From Coccinella septempunctata (lineage: Eukaryota > Arthropoda > Insecta > Coleoptera > Coccinellidae), in contig NC_058194.1 of the NCBI RefSeq assembly GCF_907165205.1, forward strand, positions 23,560,856 to 23,624,855: a stretch of DNA of 64,000 bases, written 5' to 3'. Under the pieces are notes generated by a model. The model was not told the DNA's origin. It saw only the letters and a program-made list of their open reading frames with translations, and did no database searches. Position 1 is the first letter of the stretch. Each line of letters begins with the position of its first letter. The position numbers and the translations under genes were made by a program. This document shows, piece after piece, positions 48,935 through 61,312 of the stretch.

Positions 48935-51900
48935 GGCCTATCAGCGAATCATGGTGAAGTTCAACCTAGAGATGATCAGGGCAGCAACCCGCATCATAGC
49001 TGGAAAATAAAAATGATTTTTCAAAGATAACACTTTTTTAGTAAAACAAGGTAGAGAGAGTGTTGTTAAATGGCAGCTCTGATTTTTTATGCTACAAATT
49101 GACGATTTTATGTTGCTGACGAAAGGGGGCATATTTTCCAACACACTTCAAGAATATCACTTACTCCTGAGATGCATACCTATGTCATTACAAAATACAT
49201 AAAAAAGAAAAAAATTTAACAGTCCAAACATTTTATTTTCTTATAGAATATAGATAATAAAAAAAGGGTTGATAAAAAACCCTTCAATGACCAAATCATC
49301 CTCAGTAAAAAAAGAGTCAGGAAAGTCAGCTATCCTCCAACACTCTTAGATGATAGGTGCATGACGAAATGTTCAAAAATATGAAAAATTGCCTAATTTG
49401 AAATAAAAATTGACCTGTTAGAGCATTTGTCTTCAAGATTGTGTGAATGTTTTTTACCCACTCTTTATATGTATACATTGACGGTGTGTCACTGTGAGAA
49501 GCCTTCTGGGATGAGGAAATATTAATTCGGATAATAGCTTGAATAGCTCAGTTTTACTCTCGAAATTAAGGGGTTTTTATAAGGGAGGTTTCTCCGAATA
49601 TAACCTATAGAGGAAATTTTTTAAATGCATTTTCATTATAGAAATTATGACCTCTCAAAATGATGCATACCCATCAATTCATCATAACATATTTCGTAAA
49701 AGGCAGAGTGAGAACAATGACTCTTTCAATGACAGAAGATGAAAAAAGGTCTGAATTTAAAATTAATCCCTTCAACTTCAATTGAATGGATTTCAGAAGT
49801 TATTATTCTGCTACATTGAATCAAACTCGATGGCGTAATACTTTTAAATACGCTCATTCTGGGTTTCTGCACCCCGAACTTTCCTTCTCGAATAGCCCCA
49901 CAAAAATAGCCATTCAATTAATTATAGATGAATGTAGCAGATTAACTCCTGAAATACTAGAATACGTGTAACACAAAATTGATTGATGATTTTTGATAAA
50001 GTTTTCGATTTTACTATTAATCCAAGTGATAATAACAGTTATTTTTGGATGATGCTAGTGATAAAAAGGGGAGGTTTCCGAATTAAACATTCAAGAATCG
50101 GAGGTTAGAACGGATTCATTCGAGTGAATCCTTGAACTTTCCAAACAATGAGGATTCATCAATAATCTAGCCTTTATCGTCAGAATTCATTGATCACATG
50201 GCCCTCATGGGTATTATATTCGAATATTTAAATGTCTTTCGTTTTTTTGAATGATCTTACACAAAATTTGAAGCATTATTTGTCGCTTTTCAATATTTTT
50301 AATAATATAATGTATCATGAAAAATTGGAATACAATTCTCCTTGTAAGATCCAGGATTCCTTAGCTACAAAACACATTTAGACACATTAGACTATTTTAG
50401 GGGTCGTACACCATGATTCATAATGAAAATCGGAAGAAAAAATTTCTGAATTCGGATTCAGGCCATATTAATTAATGATTGTGAAGAAAAATACATCAAT
50501 TTATGAAGACCCTATATTCAGGTTTCTACTCCTAGAAAATTTCATTCCCTAAGGCCACACATGAGGCTAAGTTCTTCATTTTACTGTTAAATAATTCACG
50601 AGGCTACTCGAAAGTTGTCAAGCAGCATTTAATTTCGAAATCAACACAAAAATGCCAACATTGCGTCGATACAATCGATACTAAAGGATGAATTTAAAGT
50701 AGGTACAGGCTTTTACCATATAATTAACTACGTGAAGAATTTAAAACATTTTGACTTGAACAGAAGGTTTTTCATGACGAAACGCGCCTTTTAATAAAAC
50801 TCATTACGTGATTCAATATTTGATTTCAATACTCGAGAACGATTTATGATTCCAACTCTAGTTAATAGGATTCTTCTAACCACTAAATTTTCAACCTTAA
50901 AAATGGCCATTGTAGTCAAAACTTTCGAAGCATTTCTAACTTATCTCCAGTAGTTTCTGGAGAGAAAAAGGAGATAACAAATATATAACCTATACGCTCA
51001 TTTTCAAGTGCTTTCTTGGAAGCTATTAGGGATACATTTTAAATTCAAGGTGTTCTGAACTGGAATTTGAGCAAAGAGTATCCATACTCTCAGAGGTCAC
51101 CTTTTAAAAATTTGCAAATTTCAAAACTGTTCTCATTTCCAGTTTTATTTGTGTATTCTTTCGAATGCCGTTTCGCAATGTCTTTTACCTTTCATGTAGA
51201 AGATTCTTCAAATGGTTCTCAAGGATAAAGTCTGCCCTGTACATATTTCTGAGATCTTAATACACTCCCTCCCATCGAAATAATGAAATTCGAAACCACG
51301 ATCGAGTTCGTGTCGATAACCAGGAAATTATACATCAAATATGATGGACGATAAAATCTTCAATTTAATATCCCCGCACCTTCGCTTGTTCGGTGTCCAA
51401 ATACTCAATTACTTTAACGCTAACAGGTTGCTAAAGTATTACAGTGCAATCTTTCTCATAACTTGTGGAATTTATTTATTGGCAGATAAATAGTGACTTC
51501 AATGAAAATGACGGTATCTACAAAAAATTGCAGCAAAATTTTCATCCCAGTGACGCACCGTAATGTCCATAATTATGAAAAGCTACATCATTTTTTCGAG
51601 ATTTGTCCTCGGCATTCTTCCCATTCCATTATTTTTTTCAAATAAATGAGAAATTTCTCGACTTCAAAACACGTATTTCAATTTAGGACCATAGGTGTGG
51701 CATATATTTGGAACTTGGTGGATATTCTAATTGATTCATAAAAAAAAATATAAAAGTCTGCTCTGAATCTAATACAAAGTCGTACTTAAACTAACTATCT
51801 ATTGGCTTCAGGTATTTCCTGTTTAACGAATTAAGTCAATAGTTTTCAAGATAATTCTGAATTATTTCGGAATTGGGTCCCATAAAAAGCTATGCCTAAT

Positions 51901-54900
51901 TCGCAAGGGAATTTGCGTGACTGATTCTACTCATTTGTGAATTGATCACCTCATGCTCCTGAGCATTATTGAGTTATTTAATCATGCTATGCCATTCCTT
52001 CCATTGGTCAGGTAAATACACTCTCGGGATGAAATTACTAGTCCTCCATATACCACGCAATGATTGCATTATTTCTACCTTTTGTTTCTGCGAAGTGATA
52101 TCATACTTATATATCTTCAAAACCAACTTTCTTGTGTTTCATATCTATGCAGTAGGTATACACGCTGTCCCGAAATTTATGTAACAAAATTTGGTCACAG
52201 ATTCTCGAGGAGACCTTATTTTTTATTTATGCTATTATTCATAAATATTTTTTGTTCAATATTCAGAAAAGAGTCTGAGAATTGTGATAACAATTCTGTA
52301 TGTAAACAAATTCATTATTTGTTTTATTGTACTAAAAATCATGGATTAATTAAAATCACCATCATCGGAATAGAAAAAACTCAAGAAAAATTTTCTCTTC
52401 ACTACTGTTTGTAGGTAACATTGATTTGTCGAATAGTAAAGATTTCTTTGATAATCTCTCAGAATGATCAAAGAAATCTCGACTTTTTTTTTCCATTCGC
52501 TTCCTTCTATATTCAAAACTGTATAAATTAATATGAAAGGGACTCATTTCCATATGGGTAATGATAAATTTTCTTGATTACAATTACCACTAACTTTCTG
52601 AATTGTATTTCTCATCTATTACATCCCATTTGAAAAAGCAGAATCTTCTTGACCTACTTCAAATTCACATTAATTTGTTCTTTAAAAATAATATTGAATT
52701 TGAACTATAAAGTCTAACGTGATTTCGTGAATGAAGAGTATCATTTAAAATTAAGGTTGTCATTTTAATCGTTATATTAGAGGCAATTTATTGAGGTCAT
52801 AACTTTTTAGAGAGGTTTAAATAAATAATATTTCTATTGGATTAGTAGAGAATCTTCTCGGACGTATTGAAAAAAGTTTATTTGGTTATTTGGTTAGTTC
52901 TGCGAAATCTTGAACGAATCTACACAAGGTATTCATTAATTTTATTCCATTAGTAAAATGCGTTATCAGAAGAGGGAAAAGTTCTGGGTCCACTCCTTTC
53001 TTCTTCGAGTATGATTAATTAATTTCCAATATTTACTATGCTATCGATGTTGTGCCATTTCCGATCAGAATGAAGCTTCCTTTCATAGAAACGAAAAATC
53101 AGAGACATGTCATATGGCAGTAATAATAAAATGCAACTCACCACTGTTTTATTCACTTAATGTAGTGATGCAACCCTGTCATCTCAGAAATTCGCGGTTT
53201 TCCTACTCGTGCAGAGTAAGTGTAGCAGTCTTCCCGGATATAAGTTAAAGACTGTGGAGTTGGGCGCTGCTGGCATCGATTATGTAGAAGCGTCGCGGTG
53301 CTACCCAATACGCCGACGTCGTCATAAACACCCCCACAACATTGTATTTCGAAAAAGCGCTGCATATTTCAAACGAAGGTCCCTTATTTTCAAAATACAA
53401 CAAACAATGCAACTCGCTATGAAGTGCTTGTAGTGGAAAACAGTTATTTTTTCAGTTTAATATCGTCAGTTTGAATTGCGATAATAAACAGAATCGATTT
53501 TTTTTTCAAGCTCTCCAAGAAACAGATAGCGCTTTATATGTCTGCATAGTATTGTAGTATCGCTTTTGTTTCTATCCTACTTATAACCAACCTTTATTAT
53601 TTCTGAAATGAAACAACCCTACTCGATTTTTAAACGGCCAAAATTAATTGTGATTTTGTCAGATTATTGACACTTTAAGTCGTATAATTAATTGTTGTTT
53701 TCGCCTAAGAACTTCTACTCCTGATTTCTTCAAAACCTATCTTTCTAACAGAAACTCTGTTTCTAATCTCTTAAATTAAACAGACCTGAGACCAAAGACA
53801 ACCCTGAGACTATCCGGATGTTGGATCAGTTTACCGAAGCAGCGGTCCCTCTGTACTTTCCGGCTCCCAAGGTATCTGACTTTGCAGTGCCTATCAAACT
53901 TATCTCCCCCCTTTTTAAGACGAATTTTCTCACTTACTCCGGACTTCGCAAATGAGTAACATGAAAATTGAATTCTTCGATTCTTATCGTCTAAACTTAT
54001 TGCTGCGGTTCTCATGAACTTAATGTATTCCTTTGTCAAGTTCGATAAAATATCCTATTTCCTCCGGTCTACATATAATATAAGACCGAACGATAATTTA
54101 TTATTAAACAAATCATTTATTGATTACGTATTCCGATTTATTTCAATGTCAATCGAAGATCTACATGTTTGCCGGGAAAACTCCGGAATGCATGGGTATG
54201 AAAGTACAGAATCTACGACTTTTGGTGTGAAAATTATTATCAACCCTATAAACCTTTTATAAATACCATAATTAAGTATTCAAATCCTTTAATATTTTTT
54301 TTATTTTGTATTTTTGCATAAAGTTTAAGATTACTGATCTCATCTTTGAATCGTCAAGATTGACGAGTTAGTAATTTCGGGTGAATAAGTAAACTGCAGC
54401 TCGAAATTGCTTAGATATCGACTGTGATACAATACTTCCAAGTTCTGAGTTTTCTATTATAGTTGTTTCATCGTTTATATCATTAATGATTTGCAAAAGC
54501 AGGAATAAGACCAAGTTACTATCCTCCGGGGATACCAAATTCATGTTTTAGCCATTCCGTTACAGAAGTACCGAAATATCGGTAATTACCATATGTTTGG
54601 CAACACTGCAATGATGTGACATTGACATATGACAATGTCATAAAAGTGTCATCGTCAATGTGATAGTTGTGACATTGGCATATGACAATAGTCATATATG
54701 TCAATATGTCGCCGTCATGTGTCATGTCTTTTCTATGTCTATAACCTGTGTTAACTGTCTAATGTCTACTGTCTACGTTTTGAAGTGTGATTAGTGATTA
54801 GTTTAGTAAGGCACTATTTGGAAAGGCTCTCGTAATATTTATTTAGTGATTTGTTGAGTTCTCACTCCAGGAATGTTCAAATACTAGTTAGAATTGCCTT

Positions 54901-54933
54901 GTTGATAGGATAATCTAACTCAGTTCTTACAAA
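48935..54933. other. Gene-poor region between SLC35F-type gene and AP-1 sigma
   Basis: No coding exon recognised. A copy of the dispersed repeat lies at about 49260-49475. A segment near 52160-52200 (ATGTAACAAAATTTGGTCAC) repeats the one at 44637. Somewhat GC-richer patches at 53150-53360 and 53780-53960 have short frames with no recognised family. The transporter's promoter should lie here but cannot be placed. Confidence 0.45.
54616..54722. repeat. Tandem TGTCATATG-type repeats before AP-1 sigma
   Basis: GTGACATTGACATATGACAA near 54617 recurs as GTGACATTGGCATATGACAA near 54670, a direct duplication about 53 bp apart, with further TGTCAT/ATGACA half-sites. It lies 200-300 bp upstream of the AP-1 sigma ATG, so a promoter role is possible but unproven. 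Confidence 0.5.
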
Positions 54934-57503
54934 ATGGTATGATCTCCAGTACCCGAAAAACTTCTCTCTTACTTGATTTATTGAATTTTTAGATGCAATT
55001 CATGCTGTTGTTTAGTCGACAAGGCAAGTTACGTTTACAAAAATGGTACGTAGCACATCCAGACAAATTGAAGAAGAAAATAACACGAGAATTGATAACA
55101 ACTATTCTTGCTCGAAAACCAAAAATGTGTAGTTTTCTTGAGTGGAAAGATTTGAAGATTGTGTATAAGAGGTTTGTTTAATTAAAGTGAAAATATATTC
55201 GATCTAATGATGTTCTTGAAGGTATGCAAGTTTATATTTCTGCTGTGCTATTGAACAAGATGACAATGAACTTCTTACTTTGGAGGTAATTCATCGTTAT
55301 GTTGAGTTACTGGATAAATATTTCGGAAGTGTAAGTTTTATAGTGAGCAGACCTATGAGTCATATTTTTTAATGTGCTGATACTTTTCTTTAGGTTTGTG
55401 AGTTGGATATAATATTTAACTTCGAAAAAGCTTATTTCATACTTGATGAGTTACTTCTTGGAGGAGAGATTCAAGAAACGAGCAAGAAGATTGTACTGAA
55501 AGCTATTGCAGCACAGGATCTTTTACAAGAGGTTAGTCCTGGAAATGATGATATCTAATATAGTTGATTTAGCTAATATCTGGAGTTCAGTTCCAACAAA
55601 TTCAAAACTTTTATTTGGGGAAACATGAAACACACAGCTTGTTGATCTAAATCTAAAATATTCAGTCTCTTGTTTGATGATTCATAGGAATCATTTTTCT
55701 AGTCTTAAAAGAGTAAATCATTCATTCTATATATAGATAGAGTAGTTAAACCAAAGATAAAAAAATATTAAGTTGAAATTTTCCTACCAAAGATTCACTA
55801 AAAATTTTTCTACATTTTGAAAGGAGTGTGAATGTTCCTTCTCCAATCCATGAAAATAATATAATCCAGATATTAACAAACTGTTGTCTTTTAGTCCTTT
55901 GTTCTTGCGATGTTCACATCGTCACTGAGTGCTTCAGATGTAAATTTGTGTTATTTCCCGTTTTCTTTAAATGCACCCCAAAGGATTTGAATGACAATTG
56001 ATAGGTGTGACGTTGCCAAAAGTGATAAGTAATGCCGACTTGTTGATTTCCATACATGTATTCCATTTTATTCCTTTCATTTCTGTTCACCTTCAAAACC
56101 TATTGTCAATATTTCATTTGGTTGAATTAATAACCAGGGTAGACACATTTATTCAATTTATTTTTTCATGATATGCCAACATGAATGATGAAATTCATTT
56201 TGAGAAGCAGTACAACCGAAGTACAAGAAATTCGTGTTTCATTTAAATAGAGATTGTTGTATAACATTTTATTCTGCGGTGGTTTTTTAAATTTTCAGTA
56301 TGAGAAATGAATATTTCAATATTCTAGGGTACTAATGCTTTTATGTATCACATATCTTATTGAAGTAGGGTGAGTTCAATGGGTTTTTGCAAAATTTTTA
56401 AAATTAATATTTTTATCTTAACTGGAGTGTGTTTCTGTTGTTTTTAATTCAATAATTTCTAATACTTCCATTAATTTAATCTATTGATGTGTGGAACTAA
56501 CTGATTTGGTATAATAAAATCCTCAATGCCATTAAATCTTGCTGATGATATAATCAGTTACATTAACCTGTTTTCTTGATTAACCTCAGGTAGAGTTTTA
56601 TCTGAATATTATTATTCTTGGTTGTTAATTTAACACTTGTGGAAGTGCCATTATTTTAGTGCATGAAAAACTTGTTAACATTTTAGTTTTAATTAAAAAT
56701 TTAATTTTCATATTGCTCGATAAGTGCTTACTTGCTTGTATATATTGAATTATCACATGCACCTAAATGTTATTCACTTTGAATTAAATACAGGAAAAAG
56801 TTTAAAAAAAAACATTAAAGTTGTTGCCATTTGAAATCAGGAAAAAACTATTTGGGAGATTAAAAATACTCGAATAATTTTTGATCATTCCTTGTGGAGG
56901 AAAGCCTACAGAGTATTACCATAGTTCCTATTAATATTCTGCTGGAGAAAATTTATTCAAGCAAAATCTGAGTTGTCTCTGTATGTTGTCCAAATATTGA
57001 TCAATGTTCATTGTTCCTATCAATATCAAAGATTTTGATGCCATTTATTATTGTATTTCAAGAGGTATTTATATTTTATCTTAGTCATTGTTTTAATCCA
57101 TGAAATAAAAATGAAAGACAGTATCTATTTTTATTTGAAAAAGTTTAATTCAATACTGAAAAGTGAGTTAAGGTGAGCAAATCTTTCCTTAAAGAATTAT
57201 TCCTTGGGTAAGTGCTTAACATGAATGTTGTATATGCATTTTCAACTAAAACAGATATTTAAAAGAATCATACTTCATTATTCAGCGATTCACGACATAA
57301 AATCGTCATAGCATGATTTCTTCCGCCATCAATTATTATCCTGCAATTAGTTTTTGAACCACAAAAATCATATAGCTTCAGTGATACTAGTTTTGGTGCT
57401 GTCTGATAATTGGGTTGTGTTATAACCTCAATGAAGTAGATTCATTATTTTTTCCAAGGATGAAGCAGTGGAAGGTGCTTTGAGGGACATTGGTCTTCTG
57501 TAG
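54934..57503 (+). CDS. AP1S: AP-1 complex subunit sigma
   Basis: Exons 54934-54936 (ATG only), 54993-55171, 55222-55330, 55394-55531, then last exon 57459-57503 ending EGALRDIGLL; 157 residues, the family's usual length. The core is almost identical to animal AP-1 sigma: QFMLLFSRQGKLRLQKWY, ARKPKMCSFLEW, YASLYFCCAIEQ, YVELLDKYFGS, CELDIIFNFEKAYFILDE. It is the small subunit of the clathrin adaptor at the trans-Golgi network and endosomes and helps bind acidic dileucine signals. Starting in the single-codon first exon gives MMQF, as in mammalian AP1S1 (MMRF). The 1.9-kb intron before the last exon, together with further in-phase last exons downstream (separate entry), points to alternative tails. 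Confidence 0.95.
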
Positions 57504-58071
57504 TCGACGTTTCCAGTTACCAATTTTATACAATTTTTATGAATAATATTTATGTGTCGTTTTTGTCTTGTTCATACGGCCTAACCACCAATATTTTTTT
57601 GAGCTTGACAAAACTAGAAAAATGCCTCTGTTTCATGAAAAATTTTGAGTTAGTTTTTTTCGAATTCCTTTTCATTTTGTATCAATAACTACTGAAGTAA
57701 ATGAAATTTCACGTGTACCTGCATATTTTGTTTTCATTTTTTATCTGAATTATTATTCAAGTTTCAGAACTCTTCCAAATTTCAATCGATACTTACTGAA
57801 GTCTTCCTTGTATCCCTTTGTTACTAGTTTTCAATTGGTTATCTCAAAGAATTTATTAACCATCTAATGGACAGCCAAAATGAATATTTTCAATTTCTTT
57901 AATTCCATATTGATTGTATGTCAATATCTGAATCCTTATATTCAAAACTGTTATAGATTTTCATTAATCTTTATTGTTGTGCTGTAGAGTTGATTTGTTG
58001 TTTGTTTTAGAGATTTTATTCAGGTGGTGGCGTTTGATGCATGTTCCTCACTAACATTTTTGTCAAAATAG

Positions 58072-58762
58072 GAATATGATTCAGATGATAGCAGAATTGT
58101 TTGAAGATATATTTTCCTACAATAGGAAATTTGGTGTTCTTTGTTTACATTATTTCTTGAATGGAACTAACACCAACAGTTTGAATCATATATCCTCAAA
58201 CAATTTAAGTCTTTTGTAAAAATATTGCAATAACAAATTTCTGTGATGTTTCTTCAATATACTAATGATTTTTAGAAATTGGTTTCATTCTACCTTAACT
58301 ATTTTCATTTGTGAGTATGTTTTATGAAAAGTTTTTCAATGATAATGCCACTAAGTGGACATCAATTTTGAATGTGGATAAGGAAACAGAAAAGCCTTAT
58401 TCTAAGTATGGTTATGATGTTCCATTTTAGATTGTTTCTAACCCACGTTCACTATTGATGTTTGCTGATGGAAGTTTAACATTAATTCGTCTCATTTTCA
58501 GGAGGAAACACCACAGGGCTTTTTCGACGATCATGGACTTGGATAAAATTGATTGAAAAAACATTAACTACTATAACATTTCTTCTCTTATGCAGCTATC
58601 TTACAGGGTTTAAATTGTTTTTATATTCCACAGTCTGATATAATCGATCTAGATGAAGCCCTAGCTGATTTTTCACTTAATACTTTTCTCACAACCTGTA
58701 TCAATTCTTGTGATCAGTTGTCTGTTTTCTACGAAAGTGGTCCCGAGGTCCATATTTGCTGA
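58072..58762 (+). CDS. AP1S: Candidate alternative last exons of AP-1 sigma
   Basis: Three further acceptors open the correct phase (0) after the exon ending at 55531. 58072-58104: EYDSDDSRIV, 10 residues. 58502-58546: EETPQGFFDDHGLG, 14 residues, the same length as the first tail. 58634-58762: starts SDIIDLDEALADF, 42 residues. The second is the most convincing by acceptor (CATTTTCAG) and length. Family members differ mainly in this tail, which contacts cargo and regulators. Transcripts would be needed; the 10- and 42-residue versions may be chance. Confidence 0.5.
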
Positions 58763-59509
58763 TATGAGAAAACCTTCGCAGGAAATTATGCATATATAGC
58801 TGGCAACAAAAACTTTTTATCGTCCAAATTAGACTAAAAAAAACTTGAAGTCTCTATTTTTCTACCTTTCATCCAAATTAAAGTTTTCTCTTCAGCAGTA
58901 GTTTAGCATTATATTCAATCCAGCACATTTCACTTTATAGACAGGCGTTTATCACTTGCTCAGTAGAAGGATTCATCAGAAACACATTTTAAGGTGTAAA
59001 TAATCAAAATTCTTTATTTATCATGAAATAATAAGAACTTTTTGTGATGAGCCAAAGTCTAATGTGTTTCTATGAATTCAAAAACGAACAGTATTAGCAA
59101 ATAATGTGTGCAATAATTTTAGGTATGTGCCTATGTATCTTTTACTACTTTTCATGTTCCCATTATGTATTTCTTGACAATCTAAGTACTAAAAGCTTTA
59201 TTCTAATTATACTTGCTCTACTGTTCAATTTTCATTTTGAATTGTTCAATGAAGCTTCAGATCATGTTTTGAGTATCATTTCATTAACCTGCTTGATTAA
59301 AAAATGTTATATTGTTTAATGGTTCAATATAACTTGAACATTTATTCCTTCGAATTCTAAAAGCGCGTTATCATAATTCAACGGTAAACGTTTGTTTAAT
59401 TCTCTCTTTTGAAATAAAAGTTGAAGACACACTCTTTCGACACATGGCAATTTAAAAAAACTCTCTTTTCGACAACACCAAATTTCTTCTTAACGGCGAT
59501 TAGTGATAA

Positions 59510-59986
59510 TTGACTTTTCCAACAGAACAGGATACCTTTACCCCTGTCATTATTGCGTTAATGAGGATAATAAGATCTATGCCCCCATTAAAACAAATGC
59601 CTCCCCAAACGCATACTGAGCCACCACCGAAAAGAGTTGTTTGCGCCATGTTCATTATAGCGTTGACCCTGTTTCCACCACATCAACATTCGCCATCGGA
59701 CTCGAACAGACACGATCAACAGATTGAAGTGTATATCCCTGTAATCTGTGATAGGTTCTCCATTTATGCATGTTCCAGTTCTCATGTTCGAGAAATAACG
59801 ATATCTTTACACGCTGTTCTCCCTACTGAACCGCGGGTACCTTTTCTTTTTGCCGTCAGAAATTTCAAGGGCTCTTTAACCTCTCTCAGTGTGTATGCAG
59901 CTCTCCCACAAATACGATACCTATTTTACGTTGTACCTACTAAAACTACAGTTTGCGAAACCAGGAGACGGTTAGCAACTTTTTGA
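59510..59986 (+). CDS. Unrecognised 158-codon ORF
   Basis: An open frame from ATG 59510 to TGA, long for this AT-rich DNA, rich in Pro, Thr and Arg. No domain, signal peptide or membrane segment is recognised. It lies in a GC-richer interval before the C1-domain gene. It could be a chance frame in a regulatory region or repeat, or an orphan gene. Confidence 0.15.
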   Translation: MTFPTEQDTFTPVIIALMRIIRSMPPLKQMPPQTHTEPPPKRVVCAMFIIALTLFPPHQHSPSDSNRHDQQIEVYIPVICDRFSIYACSSSHVREITISLHAVLPTEPRVPFLFAVRNFKGSLTSLSVYAALPQIRYLFYVVPTKTTVCETRRRLATF

Positions 59987-60654
59987 GTTGAACCTTCGTT
60001 TATAACCAACACGCTAATTCTTCAAGTTGAGGGGCTTCATACGACCACAAAAAAAATCGTACATCTATATGAAATGAGTTTCTTATAATTTTTTTGATTG
60101 GGCCATTAAGTGTCACGAGGACCATATTTTGCGTGCGTCGCGTATGTGTAGTGCCATTCATTTTCATTCATTGCTGTATCCCGTTACCGGGAATAAATCT
60201 ACAAAAAACATAAAAAAAGAACAGACTTATAATTTCTTCGGGCTAATTGCGACTGTGTGCCCTCCTGTGACTGAAGAGACCCAACCGTGACCTACAGATC
60301 CTTCCACACTCCGGGCATGGATAGTCACCAACCAGATCTGGCCGCAGCTGAATTCTTCTCGAGTCTCCATTATAACTGTGCACCATAGTGCCATATGGTA
60401 TATGTAAAGAGCAATACTAAAAATTTGATTCCAATACAAAATTTAGGCTTCCTCTCGAATATCCACTTCAATTTTTGAGTGGTGTAGTTTGCAGTTGATC
60501 GCTTAGTCATGGCTATAATGGCAACAGTGATATTCATGCTAATGGTGTGAGGCATAGGCAAAGCCTTATGTCAGCGCCTCATCAGGCGCTCTTTCATCTT
60601 CGATGCGGTGGAATTTCAGCAAGGGCTAAGTTCGGCGGCTCTTTTGCTCTGCAC

Positions 60655-60681
60655 CACAGACTACCCAGTGGGTAGTCTGTG
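60655..60681. repeat. Perfect 12-bp-arm hairpin
   Basis: CACAGACTACCC and GGGTAGTCTGTG separated by AGT. A second hairpin, GCGCCT..AGGCGC, lies at about 60573-60588. They stand about 300 bp upstream of the GC-rich promoter. Confidence 0.6.
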
Positions 60682-60859
60682 CACTGCACTGGCAGCAGCT
60701 GTCTAGCCATGTTGCTGAGTGGAAGTTAGGGGACTCCGAAGACTTTGGAAACAATGTATCTTCGTGACGAATTCACAGCGTGTGGTATTCGCGAATCGTA
60801 GGGCAGATTACTTTTTGCAGGTTAAGCTGAATTTGCTGAAGGACAACAGGTGTCGCGCA

Positions 60860-61167
60860 GCACCAGAAAACAATCGATGGGCGGGCCGCGGAGAGCGGCG
60901 CTGATCCGTCGGGACGCATCGGTTCCGGTGGCAGCGATACAGCGTCGGAGGCGTATTAAGTATGCGCATTCGATCATCCAATAGTCAGTCGTTAGTGATG
61001 GTTAGCTGTGAACGGGAGACGTCGAGAAATGCGCCTTAGGCATGTAACTCTGTCTCTCAGAGATACCAGAAGGCCGCAGCATGTTCGCTTACGGTTTCGA
61101 AATAACATAGACCTGTAATATGCGAGCGGCCAGTGCGAGTTCACGGTGAAAATCTGGCGTGAACGAC
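60860..61167 (+). promoter_or_regulatory. GC/CpG-rich promoter and 5' leader of C1-domain gene
   Basis: Sharp rise in GC with many CpG (for example GCGGGCCGCGGAGAGCGG near 60881). The arthropod initiator consensus TCAGT occurs at 60985-60989 in ATAGTCAGTCGTTAGT, without an obvious TATA box. The leader to the ATG would be about 180 bases. Inferred from composition and motif only. Confidence 0.45.
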
Positions 61168-61312
61168 ATGGCGTCGGTGGCCGGCTCCGCCGAGAAGCCG
61201 CCCGCCGCGCACGGTCACAGCTTCTTGAAGAAAACGTTCCACAAACTCACCAACTGCCATCATTGTAGCGAAATGCTCTGGGGCCCCATCCAACAAGGCT
61301 TCAGCTGCGAAG
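61168..61312 (+). CDS. First coding exon of a C1-domain protein, probably diacylglycerol kinase theta
   Basis: The ATG at 61168 gives MASVAGSAEKPPAAHG, then a phorbol-ester/DAG-type C1 domain: H17, twelve residues, C-HH-C, thirteen residues, C, matching H-x12-C-x2-C-x13-C, with LWG before the third cysteine. The donor GTAGGC at 61313 leaves phase 1 and cuts the domain after CE, so the rest (x2-C, H, C) must be in later exons, apparently outside the window. HSFLKKTFHK with CHHC and LWG recalls DGK theta, an enzyme converting diacylglycerol to phosphatidic acid; other C1 proteins remain possible. Confidence 0.6.

Noticed and set aside
53776..54039. 87-codon basic - frame in a GC-richer patch
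   Set aside because: No family resemblance and no splice context; may be a decayed repeat.
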